Positions 12,001 through 25,600 of a stretch of DNA of 64,000 nucleotides are shown piece after piece. Below the pieces are notes generated by a model. The model searched no databases, was not told the DNA's origin, and saw only the letters and a program-made list of their open reading frames with translations. A program made the position numbers and the translations under genes. The DNA comes from Pycnopodia helianthoides (lineage: Eukaryota; Echinodermata; Asteroidea; Forcipulatida; Asteriidae), in the NCBI GenBank assembly GCA_032158295.1, contig CM063243.1, positions 5,030,948-5,094,947 on the forward strand, given 5' to 3'. Positions within the stretch are counted from its first letter, which is position 1. The number at the start of each line of letters is the position of its first letter.

Positions 12001-15000
12001 CCTCGGCTCTGTCCAACCGTGTGGTGTTTCCGTACTTCTACCGCACCTACGTGCCGGATACTATGCTGAACAGAGCTCGGATGCGCATCATTCGAAATTT
12101 CGGCTGGAAGCGAGTTGCAACGATTAATGAGAACCATGATCTTTTTTCACTGGTTAGTACATTTTTTTTGTGTAGAGCGCATATAAAGAGCTTAAAAAAA
12201 AACCTGTTTTCTTAATACTAATATTGTATAAAATATTTAATGGCCTGCCTAAGGTGCATTATTTCTGAAATTATACGTCAATTTTTTTTCGTCTTTAGGC
12301 AATCAATGATATGATCAACCTCTTGAAGGCTGATAACATCACCGTCATATCTTCAGAGTCATTTGATGAAGATCCATCCAATCAAATTGCAAATCTCAAG
12401 GTACGGTATAAATTTATGGCCGTCTCATGGCCGAGCGATTAAGAAAACCGGACTCAAGCTCTGGTGTTTCTGATCAGCAGAGTGTGGGTTCGAGTCCCGG
12501 TCGTGACACTTGTGTCCTTGAGCAAGATAATTTACCACAAATGCCTTGTCATTCGGGACATTAAGTTGTAGGTCCCGTGCACTACGATTGGCAGTGCACG
12601 TAAAAGAACCTAGAACGCTTATCGTGGAAGAAAAGGGGTTAACCCAGATGTTTCTAGTTCACATAGCAAGCACCCTCGTTTACTGTTCACAGGTATCCTC
12701 AGGCTTGCGAGCTACAGTGATTTAAGTTCACTTATGAGGTATCCTTTGTTTCATTACCAGAAATATATCATAATACAAATAGTTATAATCATTAATTGGT
12801 ACACAATTTGATGATTAGTACTCTACCTGATTAAAATAAAACAATCGTTTTTAATTACTAATCCCAAGGTCATCGCCAAAAGACACATTTTCTCATTTCC
12901 ATGCATGATTTCACCTTCCAATGACAACCTATGAGTGGCAGAAAACCGGTCGAACTTTCAAGCTCAGTTTTCTTGAAACACAATTTCCACACATCAAGTG
13001 GTTACGCCCCTAATCTCGGTAACTTGTTTTTGTTACGTCCACCTATCGGGCACACGACGTAGTTTCAAACGTAATAATCATTCCAGATTTGCAAGGCATG
13101 TTTCCTCTGTTGTACAAAATGGCTTTGTGAGCGGTCGAAGGAATTGATTGACTTTGAAGATCGTCCCTTCTTGTTTTTTATTTTTTCGTTCACATGCCTT
13201 TGACTATGTATAGGGCAAAAATAATAATTACTTTTCCTGATAGAAAAAAAGTTCATGCCACAAACCTAATTTGAAACTGGACTTCCCATCAGAGACCGGT
13301 TCAAAAGAGCGTCAATAAGTTAGGAAAAACCGAACTCCAGCGTCACGCGTCCTTGGTCGGCTGATTTCAGTTGATTAAGGAAGCAATCCCTCGGCCTTTT
13401 TTCAAGCCCAATTTGTCGAGCCTGTCTTTCGTTAATGAATTGCTCGTACCGATTAGAGTTACCAGCCGCTTACCGAATAAAATGAAAAATGTTTCGTATT
13501 GATGATTGTATGACCCGTAGGCCCCTGTTAGGAATTGCGAGCAGTGCGTCACTGCCTTTTTGTTGTCATATGACGGTAAAGTAAATGTTATAAGTCAATT
13601 CCGAAAATCTACTCCGCGGTAGTAAAATGAATAGTAAGACAAGTTCTCTAAAGAACAAAATCTACACAGCAAAGTAGATATTTGTACACATGGTGTTACC
13701 GCAAACCGAATATATATCAATTCGACATGTTCAAATTTTGTATTAAGCATCGGTATGAAGTAGCAAGGGTTTTTGAATAAACCAAACATCTTGATTCAAT
13801 TGTGAGTTTTGTAATAATTCACCTCAAAAAAACATGACTATTCCTACGTTATTTTTCAGGCGTTAGCTTCACCTTGGCAAACGTCTTGACTGTTCCATTT
13901 ATTCATGGGTTCACACTTGAAATGGAACAGTCCAAATGCTAAGACCCCCCCCCCTCAATACACTACAAGGCCCTCCCCCATGTTTTGGCGTCCATCGCTG
14001 CAAAAACTGGGGTGTTAAAATTGACACCATGGGTGTTGTCACATATTATCGATACCCAAGAAAGAATCAACATTAACATCTAAGGGTGTAAAAATAACAC
14101 TCATGTAGCTGTATTGGCAGAAATTAGTGTTATTTTAACACCACAATGAGGTAAGATGTGATTCCTTTTTAGGTATCTACAACACCCACGGGGTCAATTT
14201 TACCACCCCAGTGTTAGTAGTGACCTCACATTATATTCATAATACTATATAACTAGTTAAAATCATTTCTGCATCTGACCTTCACAATCTAATACTTTCT
14301 CTTGTGTGTTTATTTCACAGCTTTTGGATGCACACGTAATCATAAGCAACACCTACGAGAGCAAAGCAAGACGCATTTTCTGTGAGGTAAGCTTTGTACA
14401 CGTATCTTATTCTTATTCTTATTCTTTATTTGGCCATTAAATACACACAAACAGTCAGTAAGTAACAAAATGAATAAATAAGTCCGTATTTAAGTAAACA
14501 CAAGCAATAAGTAATGATCGCAAAACAACAAAATTAAAAGCACATGAAGTCTACAAAACAACCTTAATGTGATGGCCAGGATCAACAAAAGTATACTTAA
14601 ACACTGTAGCTCGAAAGCCTGTTGACCCAGTCACATAAGGAGACAATACACTAATAAAAATATCTATATATGAAGAGATAATTTAAATAATTATAGAATA
14701 TGTAAATACACAAAACACAATGTGATAAACTAAATAAATTGACTTTGAATAAAAGTAAGAAAATTTGAAAAGAGACAAACATTATTAAATTATTTAAAAC
14801 AAATACAATAAAAATAAAGATAAATAAACAAATAGAAACGATAAAAATATTGTACATAATAAAAAAAACAAATCATTTTAACAAGCTAAGGGGTAAAGAA
14901 AAACATGTATATAAATAAATAAGAGAAACTAAATATAAATATGAATAGTAAACTTGCGGGTACAACCATGAGTAAAATGTCTCTTTTGAAGGAGTGGTGG

Positions 15001-18000
15001 CTCTGAAAAGAGACGGTTTGGTATTTATATTTATATAAATAAATAGATGAATAAATAGCTGAAGAAATCCAGACAACAATAAAACAAATAAAATGAATCA
15101 ATCAGTCGAAAATAAATGAACAAAAGGATTAGCAACAACAAAAACAACAACAACAATGGATAAATGAGTTGAATGAATGTAATGAAAGGAAATGGGAACT
15201 CATGGTGTTTATCAAAACAAATGGATGGTTGCAGAATACTGTAGGAGATGAACAAGTCTTTAAAAAAAATCTAATTAGCATCTAGATTGTAATAGTAAGC
15301 AGATAGTTTCTTACAAAAAACATTCAAAGTGTCCAGAATAAGAGAGTCTTTTATGTGTGAAGGCAAGTTGCTCCATAACCGAGGAAATGAATGAATTGGT
15401 GTGTACTTGAGAGCTTGAGTTCTGGCATAGTGATGGTGAAATGTAGTCAAGTCTAAATGGCGGGTGTTGATGTTTGTGTTACACTTGATGGCATCGCAGT
15501 CAATAAGTCCAAACAAAGATTTGATGGTGAAAATGATGATGTGCTGTTGTCTCCTGTTAGCAAGGCTCATCCAGTTGAGTGTTCTTAAACGTTCCTTATA
15601 AGGCATTTCTCTTCGCTGTTGCTTCAAGCACATTCTGCTTGCCCTGCGTTGCACACCTTCCAACTTTGCTGATAATGTGGCAGTGTATGGGTACCAGGCA
15701 GGTAACCCATACTGCAAGACAGGCAGAACTAAGGCAGTATAAAGGCACCTGAGGGCATGTGAGGATGACCCCCCAGCAATCTGCCATATGAAACCAAGAG
15801 TTTTGTTTGCTTTGGACACAACCAAATTTACATGATCATTCCAATTTAGCTTGTTATTAACAGTTATCCCAAGGTACTTATACGAAGAAACAACACCAAG
15901 GGCATTACCTTGCAGTGTGTAATGTGGAAGATGCTCGTCCGTGGGTGTTTTGCAGCGAGACAAATGCATCACTTTGGATTTTTGTTTGTTGATCTTCATA
16001 CCATTAGCTATGCTCCATTGACTGAGCGTTGTAAGGTCAGACTGTAGAGCATGTTCGTCAGCGGGAGATTTGATTGGCTTGTAAATGAGGGTGTCGTCAG
16101 CAAAAAGTAGAGAAGTTGCAGATATATTTTTTGAAATATCACTTATAAAGAGGTTGAAGAGAAGCGGACCAAGGACACTTCCCTGGGGAACTCCAGATGT
16201 GACTGGTGCCCAAGAAGAGACGCTTCCACGGTATGTAACTCGCTGCTGTCTATCAGTGAGAAATGATTTCAGCCAGATCCATGTGGGGCCACGAATGTTA
16301 AAGTTATGAGCCAATTTATTGAGAAGAATGTGGTGAGGCATGAGGTCAAAAGCCTTGCTGAAGTCAAGGAAGATGATGTCAAGTCGAGGTGGGTGTGGCT
16401 TATCGAGAATAGTTGCCCAGTCATGGGTTGCATTGATGAGTTGGGTAACACATGATTTCTTAGCTGTGAAACCATGTTGTTTATCATTACCCAAACATAA
16501 TGAGTTTACATGCTTATTAATGTTCTCGGCTATAGCTCTTTCTAACACCTTGCCAACTACTGATGTTAAAGCAACAGGTCGATAGTTAGTAATGCAGTTG
16601 CGACTGCCGGCTTTGAACACAGGGGTGATTTGAGAGAGTTTCCAATTCTTAGGAACAGATCCTTTACCAAGTGATGAATTCATCAGTCGCAGTAGCGGTG
16701 GAGCAAGTGGAGTTTTTGCAGCTTGAAGAATTGATGTTGAGATTGAGTCTGGACCAGGTGCCTTGTGAGATGACAACGAGGATAAAGCCTTTGTCAACCA
16801 TTCCAAGGTAACTTTAAATTCAGGCATCTCAGGTATTGGTAGGGAACATGACGGAGCAGTCTCTGGGCACATTGCAGCTGGAGAATGGACAGAGGTGAAA
16901 AAGTCATTGAAGGCTTGGGCGATCTCACCTGGCTTATGGATGAGACTACCAGCAGACTGGAAAGCAGCAGGGCATTTGGACTTTCTTTGATCACGAACAA
17001 AGCGCCAAAAGCTTCGCTTGTTGTCAGATGCAGCAAATAAATGATTGACATATTTCCAATATGACGATTTTGTCAAGTTCTTCACTTTGTTCCTTATTTG
17101 TTTGTAATGCAGCCAGGTAGATGGAGAGTTTACTCTTTTTGCTTTGGTAAACAGAGTGTGTTTTAGTGAGATGAGTTTTTTAAGTTCTGCATTTATCCAA
17201 GGGGATGATTTGCGATGACAATTCGACCGTGGGATGCTATCTCGAACAGCTGCATCAAGGATGTCATTAAATCCTTCCCAAGAGGCATTAGGATCCTCAT
17301 CATCCAAGAATGCAGACCACGGTGCAAGATGTAACAGTTGCTGTAGATGATCAAAGTCAGCTTTCTTGTACTGAAGAAAAGAACGAACAACATTTGGTTG
17401 TGGTGAAGCTCGAGCTGCACAAAAAGTGAAGTATACTGCGTGGTGATCGCTACTAACTGGGTTAGCAAAAGACGTAACGTTAGTGAATTTCTCTTGTCGA
17501 TTAGTAAAGATAAGGTCGATTGTGGTTCCATCCAGGGAGGAGTTGTTTGAAGGGCGAGTTACATCCTGAACTAACTGTTCAAGACTCATGGAGTCAGTTA
17601 TTTCTTGAAGACTTACTAAGGAAGTAGACTCCGTTTGCCAGTTTATATTAAAATCTCCCGTCAGAATACAGCCTTCAAAATTATGAAGTTCCGGTTGAAT
17701 AGCATCACATGTGTCTTGTAATTTGTTGAAGAAAGTTATGTCAGAGTTTGGAGGCCTGTAGATGATTCCAACTAGCCATTTGGAGCTTTTGATGGTCATA
17801 GATAGCCATATCATTTCAATGTCTACAGGGTCAAAGATCTTCAGATGAATTGGGAGTAGAGTATCATTGACGATGGCCATAATACCACCACCATGACTGT
17901 CACGATCACGCCGAAAAGAAGAATATCCAGACAAACAAGGAGATATTAAGTCAGTGTCATTAGCTGACATCCATGTCTCAGTGACACAAACAATATCAAT

Positions 18001-21000
18001 GGGATGGAGTTCAAGGAATGCTAGTAGATTGTGCTGTTTGTTACGGATGCTTCTGGCATTCAAGAGGAGCCCAGATAAAGAGTTCTGTGGTAAGTTACCA
18101 GAGTTCAAAATCCGGTCTTTGGGCAAATCAAATGATGAAGGAATTTGAGGTGATGAGTCAACAAAAATATCCCGGAATGAAGTGTCACTACATGATGAGA
18201 ATGCCAAAGATGCAAGGGAAGTGCAGACAGGACAAAACCAGTCAGTTGTACTAGATATCAACAACGTGTACTGAGCAATTGACATCTCTGGTATGCATTT
18301 TTGATGCCAAAACACATTGCAGTCCTCACAGAGTATTGATCTTTGGTTACATTTCACTGGTCTTCTACACTTGCCACACGGATCCTTAATGGGTCCTGGG
18401 TTGAGCTCTACATCTCCAGAAACAGCCAGTGGAAGGTTGAATGTAGCTGTAGAGTTGGCATAGTAAGTTACAGGAGCTCTGCCAAACTTACTGTGCTTTT
18501 GGAGTCTGAGTCTGGTATTGATGTTAGTAGTCCATGTTGGATTTATTAGAGACAGGTTGTTGTACAGTGTTGCTAGGTGATAACAAAGGCTGGCAGGCTC
18601 ATGACAATGAGGTCGATCAGGCATGCTCTGAATGTAGCATCTAGCTTGTGAATTAGGCTGAAGATGGAGAGAGTTTGCAGAGTAAAATCCACTCCAAATG
18701 GAATTTATCTGAGCAGCAAATCTCTGATTTGAGTGACCAGATAGATCAGCAAGTAATCCTCTATCATGTAATGTAATCTGGAGACTTCTGTGGGGCCTGT
18801 AGACAGGAACATTTGTAACAAGGATCAGAGCACAAAACAGAGCTTGCAGACTGAACGCCATCGTTGCTATCGTTTTTTATCGTATCAAGCACTTTACTTC
18901 ACTTAAATCATCCTAATTGTATAAAGAATACACAAAGCCCATGTTGGTCTCTTCCAAATTTCATGCTTGTACAAAATGTCATGCTTATTTTCTTATTTTT
19001 GTCTGCCTCCATTACGAAATCACTGAAACCATATTAAATTTATCATTTTTTAAATATTTATTTTGAATTACCGAAAAAAAGAGGTAATTTGTTACTGTTT
19101 GTGTATTTGGGCAAAAAATAGTTAATGGCCTGACGTTTCGAATCTAACAGACTCTTTCCCGAAGGCTAAACGACAACAGAACACGCACAAACAAGTGAAA
19201 TGAAAATACAGGCAGAAAAATACATAAGTAGACTTTTATAGGAGCAGTCAAACGGAACGAAATGAAAAGAGAGAGGCAGAAAGCACACAGAAAAAAAAGT
19301 TTTTTTTCTGGGTGTGTTCTTTTTTCTTAGGGTCGAAACAAAACGTAACAATTTGTTTGCATTTAAGCCATAGGTCATATTAGTTGGTAGGCAAATTGCA
19401 ACGGCTAATTCTATTGTCCCTTTTGATATTTTCGTCATTCCATTTTTCCTCTTAAAAAACAAACAAACAAAAAACAACCATAAATTTACCGTCATCCCCC
19501 GTTTACTAGGCCTGGAAGCAGGGGTTGACCGGCCCCGGTTACGTGTGGTTCGTAGTCGGCTGGTGGAGTTATCGTTGGTGGACATTCGATGACGATTGGG
19601 CTGGGAAGTGCACCCACGAGGAGATCGTCCGCGCCGTGGAGAGCTCCTTCTACATAGCTACTGAAAGCGTCGTCTTTGGGAAAGACACCGTCAAAACAGT
19701 TGCTGGAATTGTACGTCAATGTTTTGGATTCCCCCCCTCAAATTATTGGTTTGAAAAATATTTTTTCAATGAAAATCTTTCTCTTTTAATTTACAGATTC
19801 GTTTTAGTATGCTAGACTTATCTTAGTATTGTACATTCCTGTAATAGCACACTTTTACCATCACCTTGTTTTATATTGTATAATTTTTTTTAGTAAAGAC
19901 AAAAGAATCCGGTTTCAAAAGGGAAAAAATTAATTGCGCTTTAGTTTGTTTTTGCTGTCATTAAAAGGTTACACGACTCGGTTTGTCGCTAATGCTGCCC
20001 ACTCAAGATAATTTTTATTAAAATATTATTATTATGTATTTCTGATAATGAAACCAAGGATGCCTCGTAAGTGAGCTTAATCACTGTAGCTCGCAAGCCC
20101 GAGGAAACCTGTAAACAAGGGTGGCTGCTATGTGAGCCAGAAACACCGGGGTTAGCACCTATACTCCTCCACGACAAGCGTTCGGGATTCTTTTGCGTGC
20201 ACTACCAATCTTAGTACACGGGACCTACGGCTTAATGTCCTATCTAAAGGAAAAAGCAGTTATGGTAGAGTAGTTTTGCTCTAGGTCACAAGTACCACGG
20301 CCCTCTGCTGATCAGAAACACTGGAACTTGACTCCGGTGCTCTTAACCACTTGGCCACGACACGCCACAAATCCGTTTACTTATTTTGTGTTTTCTTGCT
20401 TTCTTTTTAGAGATAATATAAAACATTACGTGCTTCATATATGCTATGTCTAGTGAGCCCCTCTTCTTAGTAAAAAACCTAATATATTTCTGTGAAAATG
20501 TCCCTCAGACTCCGTCGGAATTCGACCATGAGCTTCGGCATAGACTGTCCCTCCCGCGGTATGAGAACTACACCTACAATGGAATAGCGACGTACGGCTA
20601 CGACGCAGCGTGGGCCATCGCACTCGCTCTCAACCGGTCTGCTGAGGTGAGTTTTTGTTCTTCCCGAGTGCCGAATGTATAACAAGGAGACTCAAAGATC
20701 ACCAGTTGTGTGCTTTCAGCGATTTCTAAAGTCCGCGCAGGTCACAATGACTCTCCCGGATGGTTCATTGTGGGGGGAAATGGAAGAGCACTTAAATTTA
20801 GCGTTTGTGGTTGCTATGAGACGAGTTAGATTTGTCATATTCAAACTCAACCACCCATTACGCTTCAGATAATAATTGTACAAAAAACGAACAAATAAGG
20901 CAAAATAGGCCCAAATGGAAATTTCTCGTTTTAGCATAGCCACTCATTGCATAGTACAAACAGAGTGAATGTGCTGATTGTGTTGAAAGTTCAACCTTCT

Positions 21001-22667
21001 GAATAGGTGCATGCTTTGGGTTTACATTTGGTACAGCGATGAGGCTACATTTATTACAGTGTTTTGGCTGCAGGTTTGGGTTAAGAGTTGGGACCACACT
21101 AGTGTAACATGGTGGGGTTATAACTAGTACAATTCAGGGACTACATTGGGCACGATGTTGTGGTTCCTTTTTAGGTATAAAGGTAATATGTTTGGGCTAC
21201 AATTAGGCGCATGCATGGTTTGGGTTTACATTTAGTACAACGACGAGGCTACAATTAGTGTAATAATTAGAATTGTAGGTTTGGGTCCACATTTAGGTAA
21301 AATGATGGCAGTTTATTTTTGGGCTGGGCTACATGAAGGTTCAAGATGGCGGTTCGATTTTGCTTGGGCTACATTAAGGTACAATGATGGCGGTTTGTTT
21401 TTTGGCTGCTGGGCTGCATTGAGGTACCTTGATGGTAGTTCATTTTGGGCCGGGCTACAGTTAGGTCCCGGATAAAGGCCCCCCATAATCGTGTATAAGT
21501 TCTCAACTTGAACTCTCTTCTCCTCCTCCAGATTCTTAGGACCAAACGGTTTCAAGATGGAAGTATCCGCAGATTAGAAGATTTCACCTACGACGACAAG
21601 GAAATGAGTCAACTGTTTTTTGATGCTGTTGACAAAACCAATTTCTACGGTGCATCGGTAGGACCAAATAGAGTTTTGGAATTTGATTTAGAATTGAATC
21701 GGCAGTCTGTTATTGAATAGTTGTTATCAACTCCCATAACTATGGGTGGAAGACTCAATTTAGCTTTGGACTTGCCATACCACTAGTATTAAAATGACGG
21801 GAATCTTTTGTGGGCGGGCAACGGGGGTAGGGTTCCAGGGATGGTCTTGACAGTTTGGGTATATTATATTCTTTATTTTTGCCGCAGTCATTGCTTGCAA
21901 CCCCCCTTGAGCCTGCAGTATCTCGGTCGCCTATTGGTAAAATATCTGCTTTAGAATGTATCGTTGGTTGGAATCCCTAGTATTTTGTTCTTGCGGGTCT
22001 CAGAAAAACATGAGTTCATTGTATATCATCCATGTATAGGGTAAAACCAAATCGTGTGTTATAATAAGTTATAAGGAAATCAGCAATTTGTTAAGACTTC
22101 ACAGCTCCGATTTTCCCAAAACTGTTGAAACATTTTGAAGCAGTGTATAGGCCTATCCGACGTAATCTAGAAGAGTTAAACTTTGGTAGCCCTGAAAAGA
22201 GAGTTGTTGTTTGCACTCAACGTTTCGACTAGTGTGCTTCAGTTGTCTTCATAGACTTTCAGAATCACTACCTCTTACATTATTTGTGATATTGTAACCT
22301 TGAGCTTTCAAAAAGTATTTCTCCAGCATAAAAAGCCTCAAATTCTACACGTGTCATTTGGGTATACAAAGTATTTGTTTTTATTTCTTGTTCTTGACTC
22401 TTGGAAACCGTTTAAAAAACATATATCTCTTGTTTGTCTGTCTGCTTGATTGATTTATTTATTGAAAATGATCTATCTCAATTGATTTTTCGAAAGGGAA
22501 ATATAACATTTCCCCTTTTCAGGAATGAAAAATTTGACTCGAGTACTCTTGTTTAAAAAAAGTGAATAATCATTATACCTTCATAAACATGTACATTTTT
22601 TTTTAGGGTCCAGTGAGCTTTCTTGGAGCTGACCGTATTTCTGTTACGCAGATTGAGCAACTAAAAG
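1..22667 (+). CDS. Gene 1 exons 1-9: Venus-flytrap ligand-binding domain
   Basis: Nine exons encode most of the extracellular bilobed domain. Recognisable family blocks: ALDHINED and YELKMVWSDT (exon 1), GPACSPAAQAVAQ and FYWNLIT (exon 2), SYSAASSALSN and GWKRVATI (exon 3), SSESFDEDP (exon 4), YESKARRIFCE (exon 5), GYVWFVVGWW (exon 6), YGYDAAWAIALALN (exon 7), RRLEDFTYDD (exon 8), and SFLGADRISVTQIEQLK (exon 9), which matches the strand of mammalian GABA-B subunits ending IEQLQ or KFTQFQ. The introns between exons 1 and 9 are all phase 0; the one after exon 9 is phase 1. By eye, some GABA-contact positions of GABBR1 are kept (the Tyr of TYES) and others are not (His after FFRT is Tyr; the Glu before the YDxxW block is Ala). 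A 4.5 kb LINE sits in the exon 5-6 intron. Confidence 0.88.
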
Positions 22668-25600
22668 GTCAATACAAAATACTTTCATCTATTACAACAA
22701 ATCCGGTATAGCATGGCTTACACAAGACAAACAGAAAACCTAAGAACTTCCAGGTCAGGATCGACCCGGTTCCGGGTCTCCAGGTCTGACCCATTTATGA
22801 GTCAGTGTGACCTGGAATTTGTGTCAAAATGACCGAAAAACGGGTCAGATTGACGCAGAAACTGAGCTGAGCTGTTCAAGCAATGAGGCGCTCTTGTTTG
22901 TTTAGCTGTCATTTTGGTTTGGCCTAGTCGTTGTGTACACATTTCTGGCTGTCATGCTACGCTGCAAAGCAAACACGCTTTGCTTTAAAATTGTCTCCAT
23001 CCAGCCCCGCCCTCCACGGCAGCATTTTACCGTCTCAGCCCCCACAGGGTGCCATGCAGACACCTGGGTTAAGAGAAGCTACTTATGGTTAAACGCCTTG
23101 AGGACACAGGTGTCGTAAGCAGGATAAGTAAACGTACTCTCAGACAAGCACTAGTTATAATAGCTAGAGATAAATACATGCATTATCAATTTTTTTATAT
23201 AAAATAAATTAAAAGACGAAGAACAATCAGAAACGATATCAGGAGACTTTAACGGACAAACTGTTAGTTTATACAAAATATTGAACTAAATTCACCTATA
23301 TTTTAATTGTCTGGGGTCCACGGCGCACGGTAGTTTAATAGAAGGGAGGAAAAGTAATTGGTGTTTCCACGGAGCAGGTGGAAATGAAGGATTCCCGACG
23401 GGATTTTAGCCGGATATACGTGTCCTTTTTCCAATTTCCTATAATGTGTACTTAGGAAATGTTCACCGAATATGCCCGCTGTAATCTTCACGTATTATTT
23501 TATGCAAAGATGTTTTCCCTATGGAGTACCTACGATATGATCAAACTTCCCTTTACAAAGCCCCACCTCAAAGATAATCCGCTGTGATAGTGAGTTCATA
23601 CTTATGCATTTTATATTCATAAACATTCTAACTCGAAGTGATCGGACTTGGCGACGCACTTGAGCCGACGTCAGGTTTATTTTCGTTGTTGATACTTCTG
23701 GATTAGTGAGATTTGGTTGTTAGTATGAAGTGATCTTTCTTAGCAAGTAAAGTGGGAGTTTATGGTTAAATTTTGATTTGAATACTGCAAAGGTATATTG
23801 TACTTTTAGTGTGTTGACCGTGCGAATCTCTTAATGCAGCGGAAGACCTTTAGTGTAAACCAATAAATAAGTAAAACGTTAGCCACAGGCCTCTAAAATA
23901 GCCCAGCCCTAAATGTAGCCAGAGATCCAACTATGGCCAAACTCTGTGCCTAAATGTAACCGTGCTACAGCGTTAGGGTTACATTTAGGGACCCATTCAG
24001 GTGCATGGTGCAGGCTACATTTGATGCCGCACCGTTGACGCACCTGAGCTTAGAAATAAAGATAGTTAAGACTATCACAAACAATTCTTAGAAGGGAACG
24101 CACACAGCAAAACCAATATTAGTAAAACAAAAAACACTCACAATTGTCAAATTGAACGTGATTTGTTTTTTTGCAAACCTGAGTTTGTTTTGTACGAAAG
24201 TGTTTGAATTGTAAGACTAACGTATATATTTTTTTCTCTGTTTTGTCAAACGTAAGTTGGTTGTTGGCCACACTGGGTGCAATACAACGATGCGTGTTAT
24301 CTGTTCGTTGACCTCCCAAACACCGGCGACAAAGCGGCAAAGTACTGCAGTGAAAATGACGCGAGCGAGCTGGCGGCAGTCAGCAGTCCCGCCCATCTTG
24401 ATTTCCTCACTCAAACCTTGAGGGAATCCAAGTTTAATGACACGAAGTGGTAAGGGAGCTCTTTACGCAATGATTTATTTGTAACAGTTCCGCATTATTT
24501 GATAGTACAAAATGAAAAATACAAAATAATGTTAAATATCTGTTGAGTGACAAGATATTGAGTTTTTACGCTGGAGTAAACATACAAATATAAATATTTA
24601 TAACCACATGGAAATTTACCTTACGCATATGACGTCATTTGAGTAGGGCGCTCTCGCCTAGAGCTCGACAAATGTGAGATGTTCATTGGCCAATCCTGTG
24701 CGACGCGCGTAAAAAATTGTGCGTTTCCATTGTTCAACGTCGGTTTACCTCTAAAATTGTGGCTTGATGACGTCAATGCATAAGGTCTATGCATCCTCGT
24801 ATCAAGAGCAGAGCTTGGAAGCACTCAAAGAACGTGAGTCCATGACCCCCATGCACTGGCCGCCATCGCCGAGGGCAAACAATGGAAACGCGCAAGCGTG
24901 TACTCGCGGCACACTACTGTCAGCCAATGATATGTCTTCACTGACCTCAGTGAGGGCACTGTTTGGGCCAATGACGTCATATACATTGGGGGGGGGTCTA
25001 TACGCAATGGTTTTCATGTTAGGAATATCAGTGAATCAAACTGTTATCCAATTTGGTTGTTTACGAGTTATTATTCTATGGATTTATAAGAAGTACTTCT
25101 TTTACACACACGAGTCGAAATTACAGGAGTTTTCAAAGTTTGAAATCAGACCTCGTGAATAAAAAAACTAATTTCCCCCTACTTCACTAGGCTTGTCCAA
25201 ATGACGGGAAGTAACTTGAGTGACTTATGTGCTGCATTGGGATCGGTCGATGGCCACTGGGACCTCGTGGCGACTAACTGCAGTACCCCGCTTCCATTCA
25301 TTTGCCAGGATGCAGCAGGTTAGATTTTCTATAAAGCAAGAATGAAATCCCAAAGTTGTTTTCACAAGATATCGCGTTACAAAGTAAAAGGAAGAAGTAA
25401 TCACTCTGTGTTGGGGAGTTCCCTTTTTATGCCCCCTATTTGATGAACACAAAAAAAAACCTCCCAAATCCGGGGACCCAGACCCGTTTTTGGGTCAGCC
25501 TGACCCGGAAACTGGTTAAAACATGGAATTCAGTCTCAGAATGTGGGTCAATTTGACCCATTTTTGGGTCAGGCCCAATGGGATCCGGAATCCAGGTCAA

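Larger units (their letters stand above)
14403..18900 (-). mobile_element. CR1/L2-group non-LTR retrotransposon, apparently full-length coding part
   Basis: The element runs antisense to gene 1, in the intron between exons 5 and 6. Its 3' end (low coordinates) is a short-repeat tail, AATAAG units at 14403-14430, typical of CR1/L2-type elements that lack poly(A). An AT-rich 3'UTR (about 14431-15270) precedes the tail, then a single 1196-codon ORF. The 5' boundary is unclear; about 40 bp upstream of the ATG are included. The tail begins 16 bp after the exon 5 donor. No target-site duplication could be assigned by eye. Confidence 0.85.

Noticed and set aside
12428..12497. tRNA gene candidate (box A and box B)
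   Set aside because: The anticodon arm and acceptor stem do not fold as a tRNA and a SINE body follows; same for 31405-31474, 43123-43191 and 20347-20357.
14651..15255. Several minus-strand frames rich in Phe, Leu, Ile and Tyr
   Set aside because: AT-rich 3'UTR of the LINE; no domain and no conservation seen.
14403..18900. Retroviral or LTR element
   Set aside because: No LTRs, protease, integrase or envelope; an APE-like endonuclease and a short-repeat tail mark a non-LTR retrotransposon.
24257..25318. CTLD exons as a separate lectin gene inside the receptor intron
   Set aside because: No start codon, signal peptide or stop; both outer junctions are in phase 1 with exons 9 and 12, and the same arrangement occurs in gene 2.
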